Shown here one piece after another: positions 46,412 through 55,713 of a DNA stretch of 64,000 nt. Numbering within the stretch: the stretch's first letter is position 1; the number at the start of each line of letters is the position of its first letter. The notes under the pieces were generated by a model. The model was not told the origin of the DNA. It saw only the letters and a list, made by a program, of their open reading frames with translations, and searched no databases. The position numbers and the translations under genes were made by a program. This DNA is from Sphingomicrobium nitratireducens (GTDB lineage: Bacteria; Pseudomonadota; Alphaproteobacteria; Sphingomonadales; Sphingomonadaceae), in the NCBI RefSeq assembly GCF_026157035.1, contig NZ_JANJZA010000002.1, positions 1 to 64,000 on the forward strand. Reading direction: 5' to 3'.

Positions 46412-48772
46412 GTGCGCGACCATCAGCGCGCCATGCTGGAGGCGGCCAGGGCGAGCGAGCACGCGCTTCTCGTCGCCGCGACTGGCGCGGGCAAGACGCT
46501 GGCGGGTTTCCTTCCCTCGATCGTCGACCTGATCGGGACGCCCACCGACGCCTTGCACACGCTCTACGTCTCGCCGTTGAAGGCGCTCGCGGTCGACGTG
46601 CAGCGCAACCTGTTGACCCCGATCGAGGAGATGGGCCTTGCGATCCGTGTCGAGACCCGCTCGGGCGATACGCCGTCCGACCGCAAGGCACGCCAGCGCA
46701 CGCGGCCCCCGCAAATCCTGCTGACGACGCCCGAAAGCCTCTCGCTGCTCCTATCCTACCCCGACGCGGCGCAGATGTTCGGGGGGCTGAAGACCATCGT
46801 CGTCGACGAGATCCACGCCTTCGCCAAGGAGAAACGGGGCGACCTCCTCAGCCTTGCCATGGCGCGCCTCCAGACGCTCGCGCCTGCCATGCGCCGCGTC
46901 GGCCTGTCCGCGACCATTTCCGACCCCGACGCCTATCGCAGCTGGCTCGCTCCCGATGCCGATATCGACGCGGTGCGGCTGGTCACGGGCGAACCCGGCG
47001 CCAAGCCCGACCTCTCCATCTTCCTTCCCGAAGACGAGCGCATCCCTTGGGGCGGCCACTCGGGCCGCTATGCCGCGCCGCAGCTGCTCGACCTCATTGC
47101 CGAGCACAAGACGAGCATCGTCTTCTGCAATACGCGCTCCTTGTGCGAGCTCATTTTCCAGGACTTGTGGGCCGCCAATGACGAGCACCTGCCCATCGGG
47201 GTCCACCACGGCAGCCTCGCCATCGAAGCGCGGCGCAAGGCCGAGGCGGCCATGGCCGACGGACGGCTGCGCGCGCTGGTCGCCACCGCGTCGCTCGACA
47301 TGGGGCTCGACTGGGGCGACGTCGACATGGTCGCGCAGATGGGCGCGCCCAAGGGCAGCTCGCGCTTCCTCCAGCGGATCGGACGCGCCAACCACCGCCT
47401 CGACGAGCCTTCCAAGGGCATGATCGTTCCCGGCAACCGCTTCGAGTATCTGGAAGCCCGCGCCTGTCTCGATGCGATCGAGGCTGGCGAGCTCGACCCC
47501 GAGCAGTTCCGCCCCGGAGCGCTCGACGTCCTCGCCCAGCATGTCATGGGGATCGCTTGCGCCGGGCCGTTCGAGGAGGGCGCGCTGCTGGCCGAAATCC
47601 AGTCCGCCGCACCCTATGCGGGCCTCACGCCCGAGACTTTCCGCCGCGTGCTCGAGTTCAACTCGACCGGCGGCTATTCGCTGAAGGCGTACGACAAGTT
47701 CAAGCGGCTGACCGAGGAGGCCCCGGGCCGCTGGCGCCTGTCGCTTCCCAAAATCGCGCAGCAGCACCGCCTCAATGCGGGCGTCATCGTCGACAATCCG
47801 ATGATGGAGCTGCGCTTCAGGAATGGACGCCGGCTCGGCAAGGTCGAGGAGGGGTTCGGCTCGACGCTGGCGCCCGGCGACTGCTTTTTCTTCTCCGGGC
47901 TCAGCCTCGAGGTCGAGGGCTTCAAGGACAGCGACATCATCGTGCGCGCGTCGACGAAGAACGGGCGCATCGTCACTTATGGCGGCCAGCGCATGAGCAT
48001 GTCGACGCATCTCGCAGAGCGCGTGCGCGGCTTCCTCGCCGACCGCAGCCAGTGGCGCCGCTTTCCCGACGACGTGCGCGAATGGCTCGACATCCAGTCG
48101 CAGCGCTCGCTCCTCCCCGAACCAGACCAGCTGCTCGTCGAGACCTTCCCGCGCGACGGGCGCCACTACATGTGCGTCTATTCGTTCGAGGGCTGGAACG
48201 CGCACCAGTCGCTCGGCATGCTGGTCACCAAGCGGATGGAGAATGCGGGCCTCAAGCCGCTGTCCTGGGTCGCCAACGACTATGCGCTCGCCGTCTCGAG
48301 CCTCGAGCCCGTTGCAGATCCCGCCCCGCTCTTCTCCGCCGATATTCTCGAGGACGAGTTTCGCCAGTGGATCGAGGATTCGCACCTGTTGAAACGCGCC
48401 TTCCGCGAAGTCGCGGTGATCGGCGGGCTGGTCGAGCGCCAGCATCCGGGCAAGCGCAAGACCGGGCGGCAGGTCAGCTTCTCGACCGACCTCATCTACG
48501 ACGTGCTGCGCAAATACGAACCCGACCACTTGCTGCTACGCGCCGCGTGGGAAGACGCCAAGGCGCGCATGACCGAGCTCGGCCGCCTCGCCCGCCTGGT
48601 CGAGCGGGCCGCCGACACGCTGGTCCACGTCGAGGCCGAGCGCGTCACCCCGCTCGCCATTCCGCTGATGGTGGTGATCGGCCGCGAGCAGGCGCCGGGC
48701 ACCACCGCCGACGAAGCGCTGCTGGTCGAGGCCGAAGCGTCGCTGGTCGAGGACGCGATGCGGCTCGACTGA
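46412..48772 (+). CDS. Lhr-type DEXH-box DNA helicase (ligase-associated)
   Basis: A protein of about 786 residues from GTG 46412, with Walker A AATGAGKT, the DEIH box, a second RecA-like domain (VATASLDMGLDWGDV, QRIGRANH) and the Lhr C-terminal region. It unwinds nucleic acid in DNA repair. Homologous N-terminal sequence (PAVVEDWFAARGW) continues in frame for about 19 codons before the GTG but contains no ATG, GTG or TTG; CTG 46355, overlapping the small gene's stop, may be the true start. It lies with the exonuclease and PdeM but without the ligase. Confidence 0.93.
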   Translation: MRDHQRAMLEAARASEHALLVAATGAGKTLAGFLPSIVDLIGTPTDALHTLYVSPLKALAVDVQRNLLTPIEEMGLAIRVETRSGDTPSDRKARQRTRPPQILLTTPESLSLLLSYPDAAQMFGGLKTIVVDEIHAFAKEKRGDLLSLAMARLQTLAPAMRRVGLSATISDPDAYRSWLAPDADIDAVRLVTGEPGAKPDLSIFLPEDERIPWGGHSGRYAAPQLLDLIAEHKTSIVFCNTRSLCELIFQDLWAANDEHLPIGVHHGSLAIEARRKAEAAMADGRLRALVATASLDMGLDWGDVDMVAQMGAPKGSSRFLQRIGRANHRLDEPSKGMIVPGNRFEYLEARACLDAIEAGELDPEQFRPGALDVLAQHVMGIACAGPFEEGALLAEIQSAAPYAGLTPETFRRVLEFNSTGGYSLKAYDKFKRLTEEAPGRWRLSLPKIAQQHRLNAGVIVDNPMMELRFRNGRRLGKVEEGFGSTLAPGDCFFFSGLSLEVEGFKDSDIIVRASTKNGRIVTYGGQRMSMSTHLAERVRGFLADRSQWRRFPDDVREWLDIQSQRSLLPEPDQLLVETFPRDGRHYMCVYSFEGWNAHQSLGMLVTKRMENAGLKPLSWVANDYALAVSSLEPVADPAPLFSADILEDEFRQWIEDSHLLKRAFREVAVIGGLVERQHPGKRKTGRQVSFSTDLIYDVLRKYEPDHLLLRAAWEDAKARMTELGRLARLVERAADTLVHVEAERVTPLAIPLMVVIGREQAPGTTADEALLVEAEASLVEDAMRLD

Positions 48773-48831
48773 GCGCTTCGAACGCGAAACGATTAAGGAC
48801 AGGGCAAGCGCGCCGCGCTAGGAACCGCGTC

Positions 48832-49122
48832 ATGCGTATCCTTGTCCTCCCGTTGCTCGCTTTCTCCCTGTCCGGCTGCATCGTCGCGAAGGTCGCCGAG
48901 ACCGCGGTCGACGTCGCCTCTATCCCCGTCAAGGTCGCGGGCGAAGCGGTCGATGCCGCCACCACCAGCCAGGCCGAAGCCGACCAGAAGCGTGGGAAGG
49001 AATTGCGCAAGGCCGAGGAGCGCCACGCCAAGGCGATGCGCGAATGGTCCGAGGAATGCGCGAAGCTGGAAGCGCGCGGACAATCCTGCCCGCCGCGCCC
49101 CGTCTTCACCCCGGACGGCTAG
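48832..49122 (+). CDS. Small lipoprotein of unknown function
   Basis: A 96-residue protein with a lipobox (LAFSLSGC, Cys16) followed by a Val/Ala-rich helical stretch and a highly charged Lys/Glu/Arg helix (about 52-80), ending in CPPRP. It resembles small envelope lipoproteins of sphingomonads by layout. It shares the CTAG end with the convergent M20 gene. Confidence 0.72.
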   Translation: MRILVLPLLAFSLSGCIVAKVAETAVDVASIPVKVAGEAVDAATTSQAEADQKRGKELRKAEERHAKAMREWSEECAKLEARGQSCPPRPVFTPDG

Positions 49123-50627
49123 TCGGCAGCGTCGGCCGCCTTGGCGACCTCGTAGAGGAAGTCGACATTGGCCTTGGCCTGGCCGACATAGCCCTCGACC
49201 CCTTCGATCTCGCTGTCGATCAGGATCCATTCGTCGGGCGCGTGCGCCCCGCCGCCGCGACCCATGCCGAAATGCACCGCCGGCAGGTTGAGCGGCGCGC
49301 CGGTGAACATCACGCCGGGCCAGCTGCCCGCATTGCGGACGGTCAGCGCGTATTCGATGTCGTGGGCGTCGTAATAATTCTTGAGTGCCTGCACGAGCAC
49401 GCTGTCCTCGTCGGTCTGGGTCGGGCTGTACCCGCCCGAGGCGACCAGCTGGATGTCGGTGAAACCCCTTTTGTCGAGATGCGCGCGCAGCTTCGCGACG
49501 GCCTCGTCATAGGTCATGTCGGGCACCAGCCTGAGGTCGATCTTGGCTTCCGCGCGGCCCGGCAGCACGGTCTTGCCGCCCGGCCCGGTATAGCCCGCGA
49601 CCAGCCCCTGGATGTTGACGGTCGGCTGGCCGACCAGACGGATCCATCGCGTGCGCGGGTCCTCGTCGTCGATCCAGGCGACGATGCCGTAGGCCGCCAT
49701 CATCATCTTGGTCTCATCCTCGTCGTAGAGCTTCATGCCCTCGTCGATGATCTCGAGCTGGCGCTCGCTGAGCGGTTTGACGTTCTCGAACCAGCCGTCG
49801 ATCGCGGGCGTGTGCCCGTCGTCGGCGACCAGCGTGTCGAGCGCCTTGACCAGCCGCCAGGCAGGGCTGTCGACGATCGCGTGGAGGCTCGAGTGGATGT
49901 CCTTCGACGGACCCCGCCCGCCCGCTTCCTGGCTGGCGATCAGCTGCAGTTCGACGACGCCCTTGGCACCCAGCGAAATGTCCGTGTCGCCCTTCAGCCC
50001 CTGTCCGCCGCCCGGCATCATGATTCCGATGGCTCCGTCGAGCGCTTGCCGAACCTCGCTCGAGGTCAGCGCCTTGGAGAAATTGGGCGAGCCGATTTCC
50101 TCCTCGCCCTCGGCGACCAGCACGAGGTTGACGGGAAGCGGCGTGCCGGTGTCCTTGAACGCTTTCAAGGCAGTCAGGAACGCCATCTCTGGGCCCTTCT
50201 GATTGATCGCGCCGCGCCCGATCAGCTGGGTCCCCTCGCCGTCGCGCGGCAGGATCTTTCCTTCGAGCGGCGGGGCGATCCACTCGCTCTCGTCATAATG
50301 TTTGACGTCGTACATGAAGTAGATGCCGAGCGTGTGCTCGGCGCCCGCATCGAGGGTCGCGAATACGGCGGGAACCCCGCCCGTCTCGACGATCCTGGCC
50401 TCTTGGAAACCGGCGTCACGCGCGAGCTGCGCCATGTATTGAGCGCCCTCCATGTGGTTGATCCCCATGTTGGCGATAGTGGGAAGCGCGATCCAGTCGC
50501 GCAGCCGCTCGATCGCCGCGTCGGCATCCGCCTCGATCGCCGCGTCGATCGCCTCGCGGCCCGCATCTGCCGCCTGCGCGCTACTGGCGCACGCCAGCGC
50601 GCCAAGGGCCAATATCCACGTCTTCAT
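49119..50627 (-). CDS. M20-family metallohydrolase with altered metal ligands, exported
   Basis: A 502-residue protein with a signal peptide (ends SAQA). The M20 layout is intact: catalytic region, the DIHSSLHAIV inserted dimerisation domain and the C-terminal GAHAPDEW. Two metal positions differ from the usual: the first motif reads IYFMYDVK with Met105 where a His is expected, and GRGAINQKG has Asn142 where the bridging Asp is expected. The EGEEEIGS motif (E175-E177) is retained. Either a mono-metal or a non-standard enzyme is possible. Probably periplasmic. Confidence 0.85.
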   Translation of the reverse strand: MKTWILALGALACASSAQAADAGREAIDAAIEADADAAIERLRDWIALPTIANMGINHMEGAQYMAQLARDAGFQEARIVETGGVPAVFATLDAGAEHTLGIYFMYDVKHYDESEWIAPPLEGKILPRDGEGTQLIGRGAINQKGPEMAFLTALKAFKDTGTPLPVNLVLVAEGEEEIGSPNFSKALTSSEVRQALDGAIGIMMPGGGQGLKGDTDISLGAKGVVELQLIASQEAGGRGPSKDIHSSLHAIVDSPAWRLVKALDTLVADDGHTPAIDGWFENVKPLSERQLEIIDEGMKLYDEDETKMMMAAYGIVAWIDDEDPRTRWIRLVGQPTVNIQGLVAGYTGPGGKTVLPGRAEAKIDLRLVPDMTYDEAVAKLRAHLDKRGFTDIQLVASGGYSPTQTDEDSVLVQALKNYYDAHDIEYALTVRNAGSWPGVMFTGAPLNLPAVHFGMGRGGGAHAPDEWILIDSEIEGVEGYVGQAKANVDFLYEVAKAADAAD

Positions 50628-50698
50628 GGTGCCTCCATTCCCCTACTTTCGGGCGGACACTGGACTGCGGCACCGCTTGTGTCCAGAAGGCGACTAAC

Positions 50699-51157
50699 AT
50701 GCGTTACTTTCTCGACACCGAATATAACGGCTTCGGCGGCGCGCTCCTGAGCCTTGCGCTCGTGCCCGACGACCCGTCGGACGAGGAATTCTACGCGCGC
50801 CTCCACTGCGAGGACCCGATCGAAGCCTGGGTCGAGCGTCACGTCATCCCCTATCTCGACACCGTCCCCGAGGCGCTGCGCTGCGAGCCGGGCAGCCGCG
50901 ACGCGGTCGCCCATGCGCTCGCCCATTTCCTCGGGCCGCTCGAGGAGGCCGAGATCGTCGCCGACTGGCCCGAGGACCTGGCGCAATTCTCGATGCTGCT
51001 GGTAACCGGCCCGGGCGTGATGGTCAGCGTCCCGCCATTGTCGCTGCGCCTGCTCAACCTCTCGGGCTTTTCGACCGCAGCCAACAGCGCGGTGCCGCAC
51101 AACGCGCTCCATGATGCGCGCGCGCTGCGCGACCACGTCACAAATCACTTGGAGTGA
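50699..51157 (+). CDS. DEDDh-type 3'-5' exoribonuclease-like protein
   Basis: A 152-residue protein with the DEDD-nuclease first motif FLDTEYNG at the N-terminus and HNALHDARALRDHV at the C-terminus, the pattern of the Rv2179c-like exoribonuclease group (DUF5051). It lies upstream of pdeM on the same strand with a 27-nt gap. Role in RNA or DNA trimming is expected from the fold. Confidence 0.82.
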   Translation: MRYFLDTEYNGFGGALLSLALVPDDPSDEEFYARLHCEDPIEAWVERHVIPYLDTVPEALRCEPGSRDAVAHALAHFLGPLEEAEIVADWPEDLAQFSMLLVTGPGVMVSVPPLSLRLLNLSGFSTAANSAVPHNALHDARALRDHVTNHLE

Positions 51158-51184
51158 ATCGGAAGCGCCGCTTAAGCAAGGTGA

Positions 51185-51847
51185 ATGGTTCCCCTTTCGT
51201 TCGCAGGCCGTAACTTTTCCGCATTGCCCTCGGGCGCCCTGTGGTGGCCCGAGCGTTCGGCGTTGCTGGTGGCCGACCTGCACCTCGAAAAGGCGAGCTG
51301 GTTCGCGCGCCTGGGGCAATTGCTCCCGCCCCACGATAGCCATGCGACGCTGAGCCTGGTCTCGGCGGACCTCGACGCGACGCAGGCGCGCGCCGTCTTT
51401 TGCCTCGGCGACAGTTTCCATGACCGCTTCGGCTGCGACCGGCTCCCGACCGCGGCCCGCGCGCTCCTCACCGCGCTGACCGAGGCAACCGACTGGGTGT
51501 GGATCACCGGCAATCACGACGCGGGCTTCATCGACCATTGCGGCGGGCGGATCGAGGAAGAGCTGGTCGAGGACGGCATCGTCCTGCGCCACGAAGCCGA
51601 ACTGGGCGAAGCGCGCCCCGAGATGAGCGGCCACTTCCATCCCAAGCTGCGGCTCAAGGCACGCGGCCGTCACGTCTCGCGCCGCTGCTTCGTCGCCAGC
51701 GAGACCAAGCTGATCCTGCCCGCCTACGGCGCTTTCACCGGCGGGCTCGACGCGGGCCATCCCGAAATCGTCAAGAAGGTCGGCGCGGACGCCGCCGCGC
51801 TGGTTCCGGTCAGCGACCGTCTGCTGCGTTTCCCGATCGCCGCCTAG
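51185..51847 (+). CDS. pdeM: Ligase-associated metallophosphoesterase PdeM
   Basis: A 220-residue calcineurin-like phosphoesterase. Metal motifs: ADLHLEK, GDSFHD, GNHD and GHFHPK. PdeM belongs to the DNA-repair set with Lhr helicase, ligase and exonuclease. Its stop is shared (CTAG) with the convergent pabBC gene. Confidence 0.92.
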   Translation: MVPLSFAGRNFSALPSGALWWPERSALLVADLHLEKASWFARLGQLLPPHDSHATLSLVSADLDATQARAVFCLGDSFHDRFGCDRLPTAARALLTALTEATDWVWITGNHDAGFIDHCGGRIEEELVEDGIVLRHEAELGEARPEMSGHFHPKLRLKARGRHVSRRCFVASETKLILPAYGAFTGGLDAGHPEIVKKVGADAAALVPVSDRLLRFPIAA

Positions 51848-53607
51848 GCGAGACGCGCGCGCCTGAGCCCGCGCACCGACGAGCCGATGAAGAAACCGCC
51901 CTCGAGGTCCTCGCGGCGGATGTCGCCTTCGACCGCCTTGCCTTCCGCGAGCAGCCCCGCGCGCAAGACGCCCGGCACCAGCCCGCTCTCGGCCCGAGGC
52001 GTCACCAGCGTGCCGTCCTTCTCGACGAACAGGTTGCTGATCGTGCCCTCGGTGAGAAGGCCGTCGGGGCGCTCGAAGATCGTGTCGACGCTGCCATTGG
52101 CTTCGCGCGCTTCGTCATAGAAGGCGCGATCGGTGGTCTTGTAGCGCAGGCGGAAGTCGCCCGGATCGACCGGCAGCGGCGCGATGCTGACGGGCACCGG
52201 CTCCTCAAGTTGCTGTTCATCGAGCCGGCGTACCTCGATTGCCATCGAGCCGGTCTTCGACAGGAGCAGCCGCACCAGCGAGACGTCGCGCTTGCCGAAA
52301 GTCGCCGCCTGCAATTCGTTGCGCGCGTCGTGGCGGTCATAGTCGAAGCCGAGATCGGCCGCCGCCTGCTTCATGCGCGCCAGGTGCGCTTCCAGCGCGA
52401 CGATCCCTTCGGTCGGGTCGTAACGCATCGTTTCGATCAGGTCGAAGTCGGCTGCAGCCTTGGCCACGAATTCCCCTTTGAGGCGACACTCGGCCCACTC
52501 ATCGCGTGGGATCGAGTCGACGACAAGACCCGATCCGAGACCGAGCCTCGCCTGTGGCTTTCCGGCCACCCGTTCGAGGGTGCGGATCATCACGTTGAAG
52601 GCGGCATCGCCCGCGCTGCCATTCGCGTCCGGCGGCGCGATCCAGCCCATCGAGCCGGTGTAGGCGCCGCGCGCTTCGGGCTCGAGGCGGCGCAGTGCCT
52701 GCATTGCCGCGATCTTGGGTGCGCCCGTGACCGATCCGCACGGGAAGATGGTTTTGAGCACGTCGACCGCATCGAGCCCCGGCGCCAGGCGCGCGCCGAC
52801 CCGCGAGACCATCTGGTGGACAGTCGGGTAGGTTTCGACCGCGAACAGGTCGGGCACCTCGACGCTTCCCGCCTCGGCGACGCGCGCAAGGTCGTTACGC
52901 AGCAGGTCGACGATCATCAGGTTTTCCGCGCGCTGCTTCTCGTCGCTGGAAAGCGCGGATTTCAGCGCTTTGTCGACCTCCGGCGTGTCCCCGCGCGGCG
53001 CCGTCCCCTTCATCGGTTTTGCTTCGAGACAATTATTTTCAAGGTAAAAGAATTGCTCCGGCGAAAACGATATCAGATCGCGCTCCCCGGTCGAAATCAC
53101 CCCGCCCCACGGCGCCGCCGCCCGCTCGCGCACCAGCGCGTAAAGCGACAGCGCGTCGCCCCCTGCCATCAGGTCGCATCCGAACGTCAGGTTCGCCTGG
53201 TAGTAATCGCCCGCGAACAGCGCCTCGCGCACCTCTTGTGCCGCGGCGAGATAGTCGGCGCGAGAAATACAAGGACGCGGCTCGGTCACCCGCGCCTCCC
53301 CGCACGGAAGCGTGGCGACGTCGATCCGTTTGGGCGCGTCGAACAGGCCGAACCAGACAAGCGGCCCGTCGGGCAGGCGCGCATGCTCCTCCAGCGCGGG
53401 ATCGAGCGCATAGCCCGCCTCGTAAGCGAGATAGCCCGCCGCATGGTGGCCTGCCGCCAGCCCCGCCCGCACGGCCTCCAGCGCAGGCAATACCTCCTCG
53501 ATCCGCTCGGCGATCACCACCTCGTGAGGCGCCTCGAACAGCAGCGCCTTTGTCCCGGCCCCGGGGCGCGCATCGTCGAACAGGCAGAAGGGCGGCTTCA
53601 TCCGCAT
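51844..53607 (-). CDS. pabB: Aminodeoxychorismate synthase component I fused to aminodeoxychorismate lyase (PabBC)
   Basis: A 587-residue fusion. The N-terminal part (about 1-370) is a chorismate-binding enzyme with the PMKGTAPRG motif and FPCGSVTGAPK; the C-terminal part (about 375-587) is a class IV aminotransferase-type lyase with a YKTTDRAFYDEA catalytic Lys and the LTEGTISNLF motif. Together they convert chorismate to p-aminobenzoate for folate, with a separate glutaminase. ATG 53607; a second ATG follows two codons later. Confidence 0.93.
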   Translation of the reverse strand: MRMKPPFCLFDDARPGAGTKALLFEAPHEVVIAERIEEVLPALEAVRAGLAAGHHAAGYLAYEAGYALDPALEEHARLPDGPLVWFGLFDAPKRIDVATLPCGEARVTEPRPCISRADYLAAAQEVREALFAGDYYQANLTFGCDLMAGGDALSLYALVRERAAAPWGGVISTGERDLISFSPEQFFYLENNCLEAKPMKGTAPRGDTPEVDKALKSALSSDEKQRAENLMIVDLLRNDLARVAEAGSVEVPDLFAVETYPTVHQMVSRVGARLAPGLDAVDVLKTIFPCGSVTGAPKIAAMQALRRLEPEARGAYTGSMGWIAPPDANGSAGDAAFNVMIRTLERVAGKPQARLGLGSGLVVDSIPRDEWAECRLKGEFVAKAAADFDLIETMRYDPTEGIVALEAHLARMKQAAADLGFDYDRHDARNELQAATFGKRDVSLVRLLLSKTGSMAIEVRRLDEQQLEEPVPVSIAPLPVDPGDFRLRYKTTDRAFYDEAREANGSVDTIFERPDGLLTEGTISNLFVEKDGTLVTPRAESGLVPGVLRAGLLAEGKAVEGDIRREDLEGGFFIGSSVRGLRRARLA

Positions 53608-53684
53608 GGCCTAGGAGCCTTGCCCCCATTGCGGCAAGAGCGGCTTTCTGCTGATCTCCGCCGCGACCAGTAGGGGAATCGCAC

Positions 53685-54905
53685 ATGTTTCTTGCCACGC
53701 TCGCCGCCGCCTTGCTCGCCGCCGGGGCTGCAGACCCTGCGATGGACGCGCGCATCGCCGCGCTGCTCGAACACGCGCCCGTGATCGACGGGCATAACGA
53801 CCTGCCTTACGCGCTGCGCGAAGCGGGCCGCCTCGATGTCGAAAATCTCGAAAAGGGTACGGAGCCGCTGATGACCGACATGGCGCGGCTCCACGCCGGC
53901 GGCGTCGGCGCGCAGCTCTGGTCAGTGTATATCGATGCGGGCATCACCGGCGATGCCGCACTCCACACCACGCTCCAGCAGATCGACATCGTCAGCCGGA
54001 TGGTCGAGGCCTATCCCGACGATCTTGCCTGGGCGCTGACAGCCGACGGGATCGAGACGGCCATGAAGGACGGCAAGGTCGCCTCGCTGATCGGGGTTGA
54101 GGGCGGGCACCAGCTGGGCGGCACGGCCGCAGCGCTGCGCCAATATTACCGGCTCGGCGCACGCTACATGACGCTGACCCACTCCAAGACCACCGACTGG
54201 GCCGACAGCGCCACCGACATGCCGGTCTATGGCGGCCTCTCCGACTATGGGCGCCAGGTCGTCGCGGAAATGAACCGCATCGGCATGCTGGTCGACCTGA
54301 GCCATGTCAGCGAAGAAGCGATGATGGACGCGCTCGACGCGACCCGCGCACCCGTCATCTTCTCCCACAGCAGCGCACGCGCCATCGGCCATCACCCGCG
54401 CAACGTCCCCGATGCGGTCCTCGCCCGCATGACCGACAATGGCGGGGTCGTTATGGTCAACTTCCTTGACGTCTTCATCGATGATTCGGTGTGGAACTGG
54501 TACGCGAGCAAGGCCGGTGAGGAGACGCGGCTCGAGCGGATGATGCCGGCCGACCCGGAGGCGCGCGAGGCTGCCCTCGCCGCCTGGGAAAAGGCCCATC
54601 CGCGCCCGTCGGTCCCGCTGTCCAAGGTCGCCGACCATGTCGATCATGTCGCGCGCGTCGCGGGGTACGACCATATCGGCCTTGGCGGCGATCTCGACGG
54701 GATCGATGTCGCCGCAGGCGGGCTCGGCTCGGTCGACGCCTATCCCTTGCTCCTCGCCGAACTGGCGCGGCGCGGCTGGTCGGACGAAAATCTTGCCAAG
54801 CTCACCAGCGGCAATTTCCTGCGCGTACTGCGCGGCGCCGAGGCGACCGCAGCCGCGATGACGGATGAAAAGCCCCTCCTCGACTCGCTGCCGGACGCCG
54901 ACTAG
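53685..54905 (+). CDS. Membrane dipeptidase (M19), canonical metal site
   Basis: A 406-residue zinc dipeptidase with an N-terminal signal peptide. All M19 ligands are in place: VIDGHNDLP (H37, D39), EGGHQ, DLSHVS, SHSSARA and GGDLDG. It contrasts with the degenerate M19 protein at 29984-31096. It is divergent from pabBC over a 77-nt gap. Confidence 0.95.
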   Translation: MFLATLAAALLAAGAADPAMDARIAALLEHAPVIDGHNDLPYALREAGRLDVENLEKGTEPLMTDMARLHAGGVGAQLWSVYIDAGITGDAALHTTLQQIDIVSRMVEAYPDDLAWALTADGIETAMKDGKVASLIGVEGGHQLGGTAAALRQYYRLGARYMTLTHSKTTDWADSATDMPVYGGLSDYGRQVVAEMNRIGMLVDLSHVSEEAMMDALDATRAPVIFSHSSARAIGHHPRNVPDAVLARMTDNGGVVMVNFLDVFIDDSVWNWYASKAGEETRLERMMPADPEAREAALAAWEKAHPRPSVPLSKVADHVDHVARVAGYDHIGLGGDLDGIDVAAGGLGSVDAYPLLLAELARRGWSDENLAKLTSGNFLRVLRGAEATAAAMTDEKPLLDSLPDAD

Positions 54906-54914
54906 GGCAGCGCC

Positions 54915-55577
54915 ATGACGACACCTCCCCTGCAGGCGACCATCATCCCGGTGACGCCGCTCCAGCAGAATTGCACGCTTTTCTGGTGCACCGCGACCAA
55001 CAAGGCGGCGCTGGTCGATCCGGGCGGCGACCTCGACCGGCTCAAGGCGGCGCTCGCCAATACCGGGGCCGAGCTGGAGAAGATCCTCCTCACCCACGGC
55101 CATATCGACCATTGCGGGTCGGCCGGCATCCTCGCCGAGGAGATGGGCGTTCCGATCGAGGGGCCGCACGAGGCCGATCGCTTCTGGATTTCCCGCCTCG
55201 AGGAAGACGGCGCGCGCTACGGCGTTCCCGGAAAACCGTTCGAAAGCGACCGCTGGCTGAAGGACGGCGACACGGTCAGCGTGGGCGACCTGACCCTGTC
55301 GGTGCGCCATTGTCCCGGCCACACGCCAGGCCATGTCGTCTTCCACCACGCGCCGTCCAGGCTGGCGATGGTCGGCGACGTCCTGTTCAAGGGGTCGATC
55401 GGGCGCACCGACTTTCCGATGGGCAACCACCAGGACCTCATCGATTCGATCACCGAGCGCCTGTGGCCGATGGGCGGCGACACCCATTTCGTGCCCGGTC
55501 ACGGACCGATGTCCACCTTCGCCCACGAACGTGCGACCAACCCCTTCGTGGGCGACGCGGCGCTCGCGCGCGCTTGA
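54915..55577 (+). CDS. MBL-fold hydrolase, glyoxalase II-like
   Basis: A 220-residue protein with the metal motif THGHIDH (60-66), GHTPGHVVFH and the PGHGP C-terminal His motif, typical of small glyoxalase II-like (YcbL) hydrolases. It lies 9 nt after the dipeptidase stop on the same strand, so probably cotranscribed. Substrate unknown, possibly a thioester. Confidence 0.92.
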   Translation: MTTPPLQATIIPVTPLQQNCTLFWCTATNKAALVDPGGDLDRLKAALANTGAELEKILLTHGHIDHCGSAGILAEEMGVPIEGPHEADRFWISRLEEDGARYGVPGKPFESDRWLKDGDTVSVGDLTLSVRHCPGHTPGHVVFHHAPSRLAMVGDVLFKGSIGRTDFPMGNHQDLIDSITERLWPMGGDTHFVPGHGPMSTFAHERATNPFVGDAALARA

Positions 55578-55580
55578 GCC

Positions 55581-55608
55581 TTGCAAGGGCGACGAATTCC
55601 GCTATAGA
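55581..55608 (+). promoter_or_regulatory. Candidate promoter for rpmF-plsX-fabH
   Basis: TTGCAA (55581-55586) and TATAGA (55603-55608) are spaced by 16 nt, just after the MBL gene stop and about 105 nt upstream of the rpmF ATG. It matches the sigma-70-type pattern acceptably. No experimental support. Confidence 0.5.
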
Positions 55609-55713
55609 GCGCCCCGCAAGCGACGATCCGGCGCCGCCGCGGATTTCCGACGAGCTGGGCGTGGAGAGTCGCATATTTTTTTGGATCCGATTTAGAAACG
55701 AGTAGGTGCCGTC

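Noticed and set aside
51499-53673. 724-codon plus-strand ORF opposite pabBC
   Set aside because: Shadow; pabBC motifs are complete on the minus strand.
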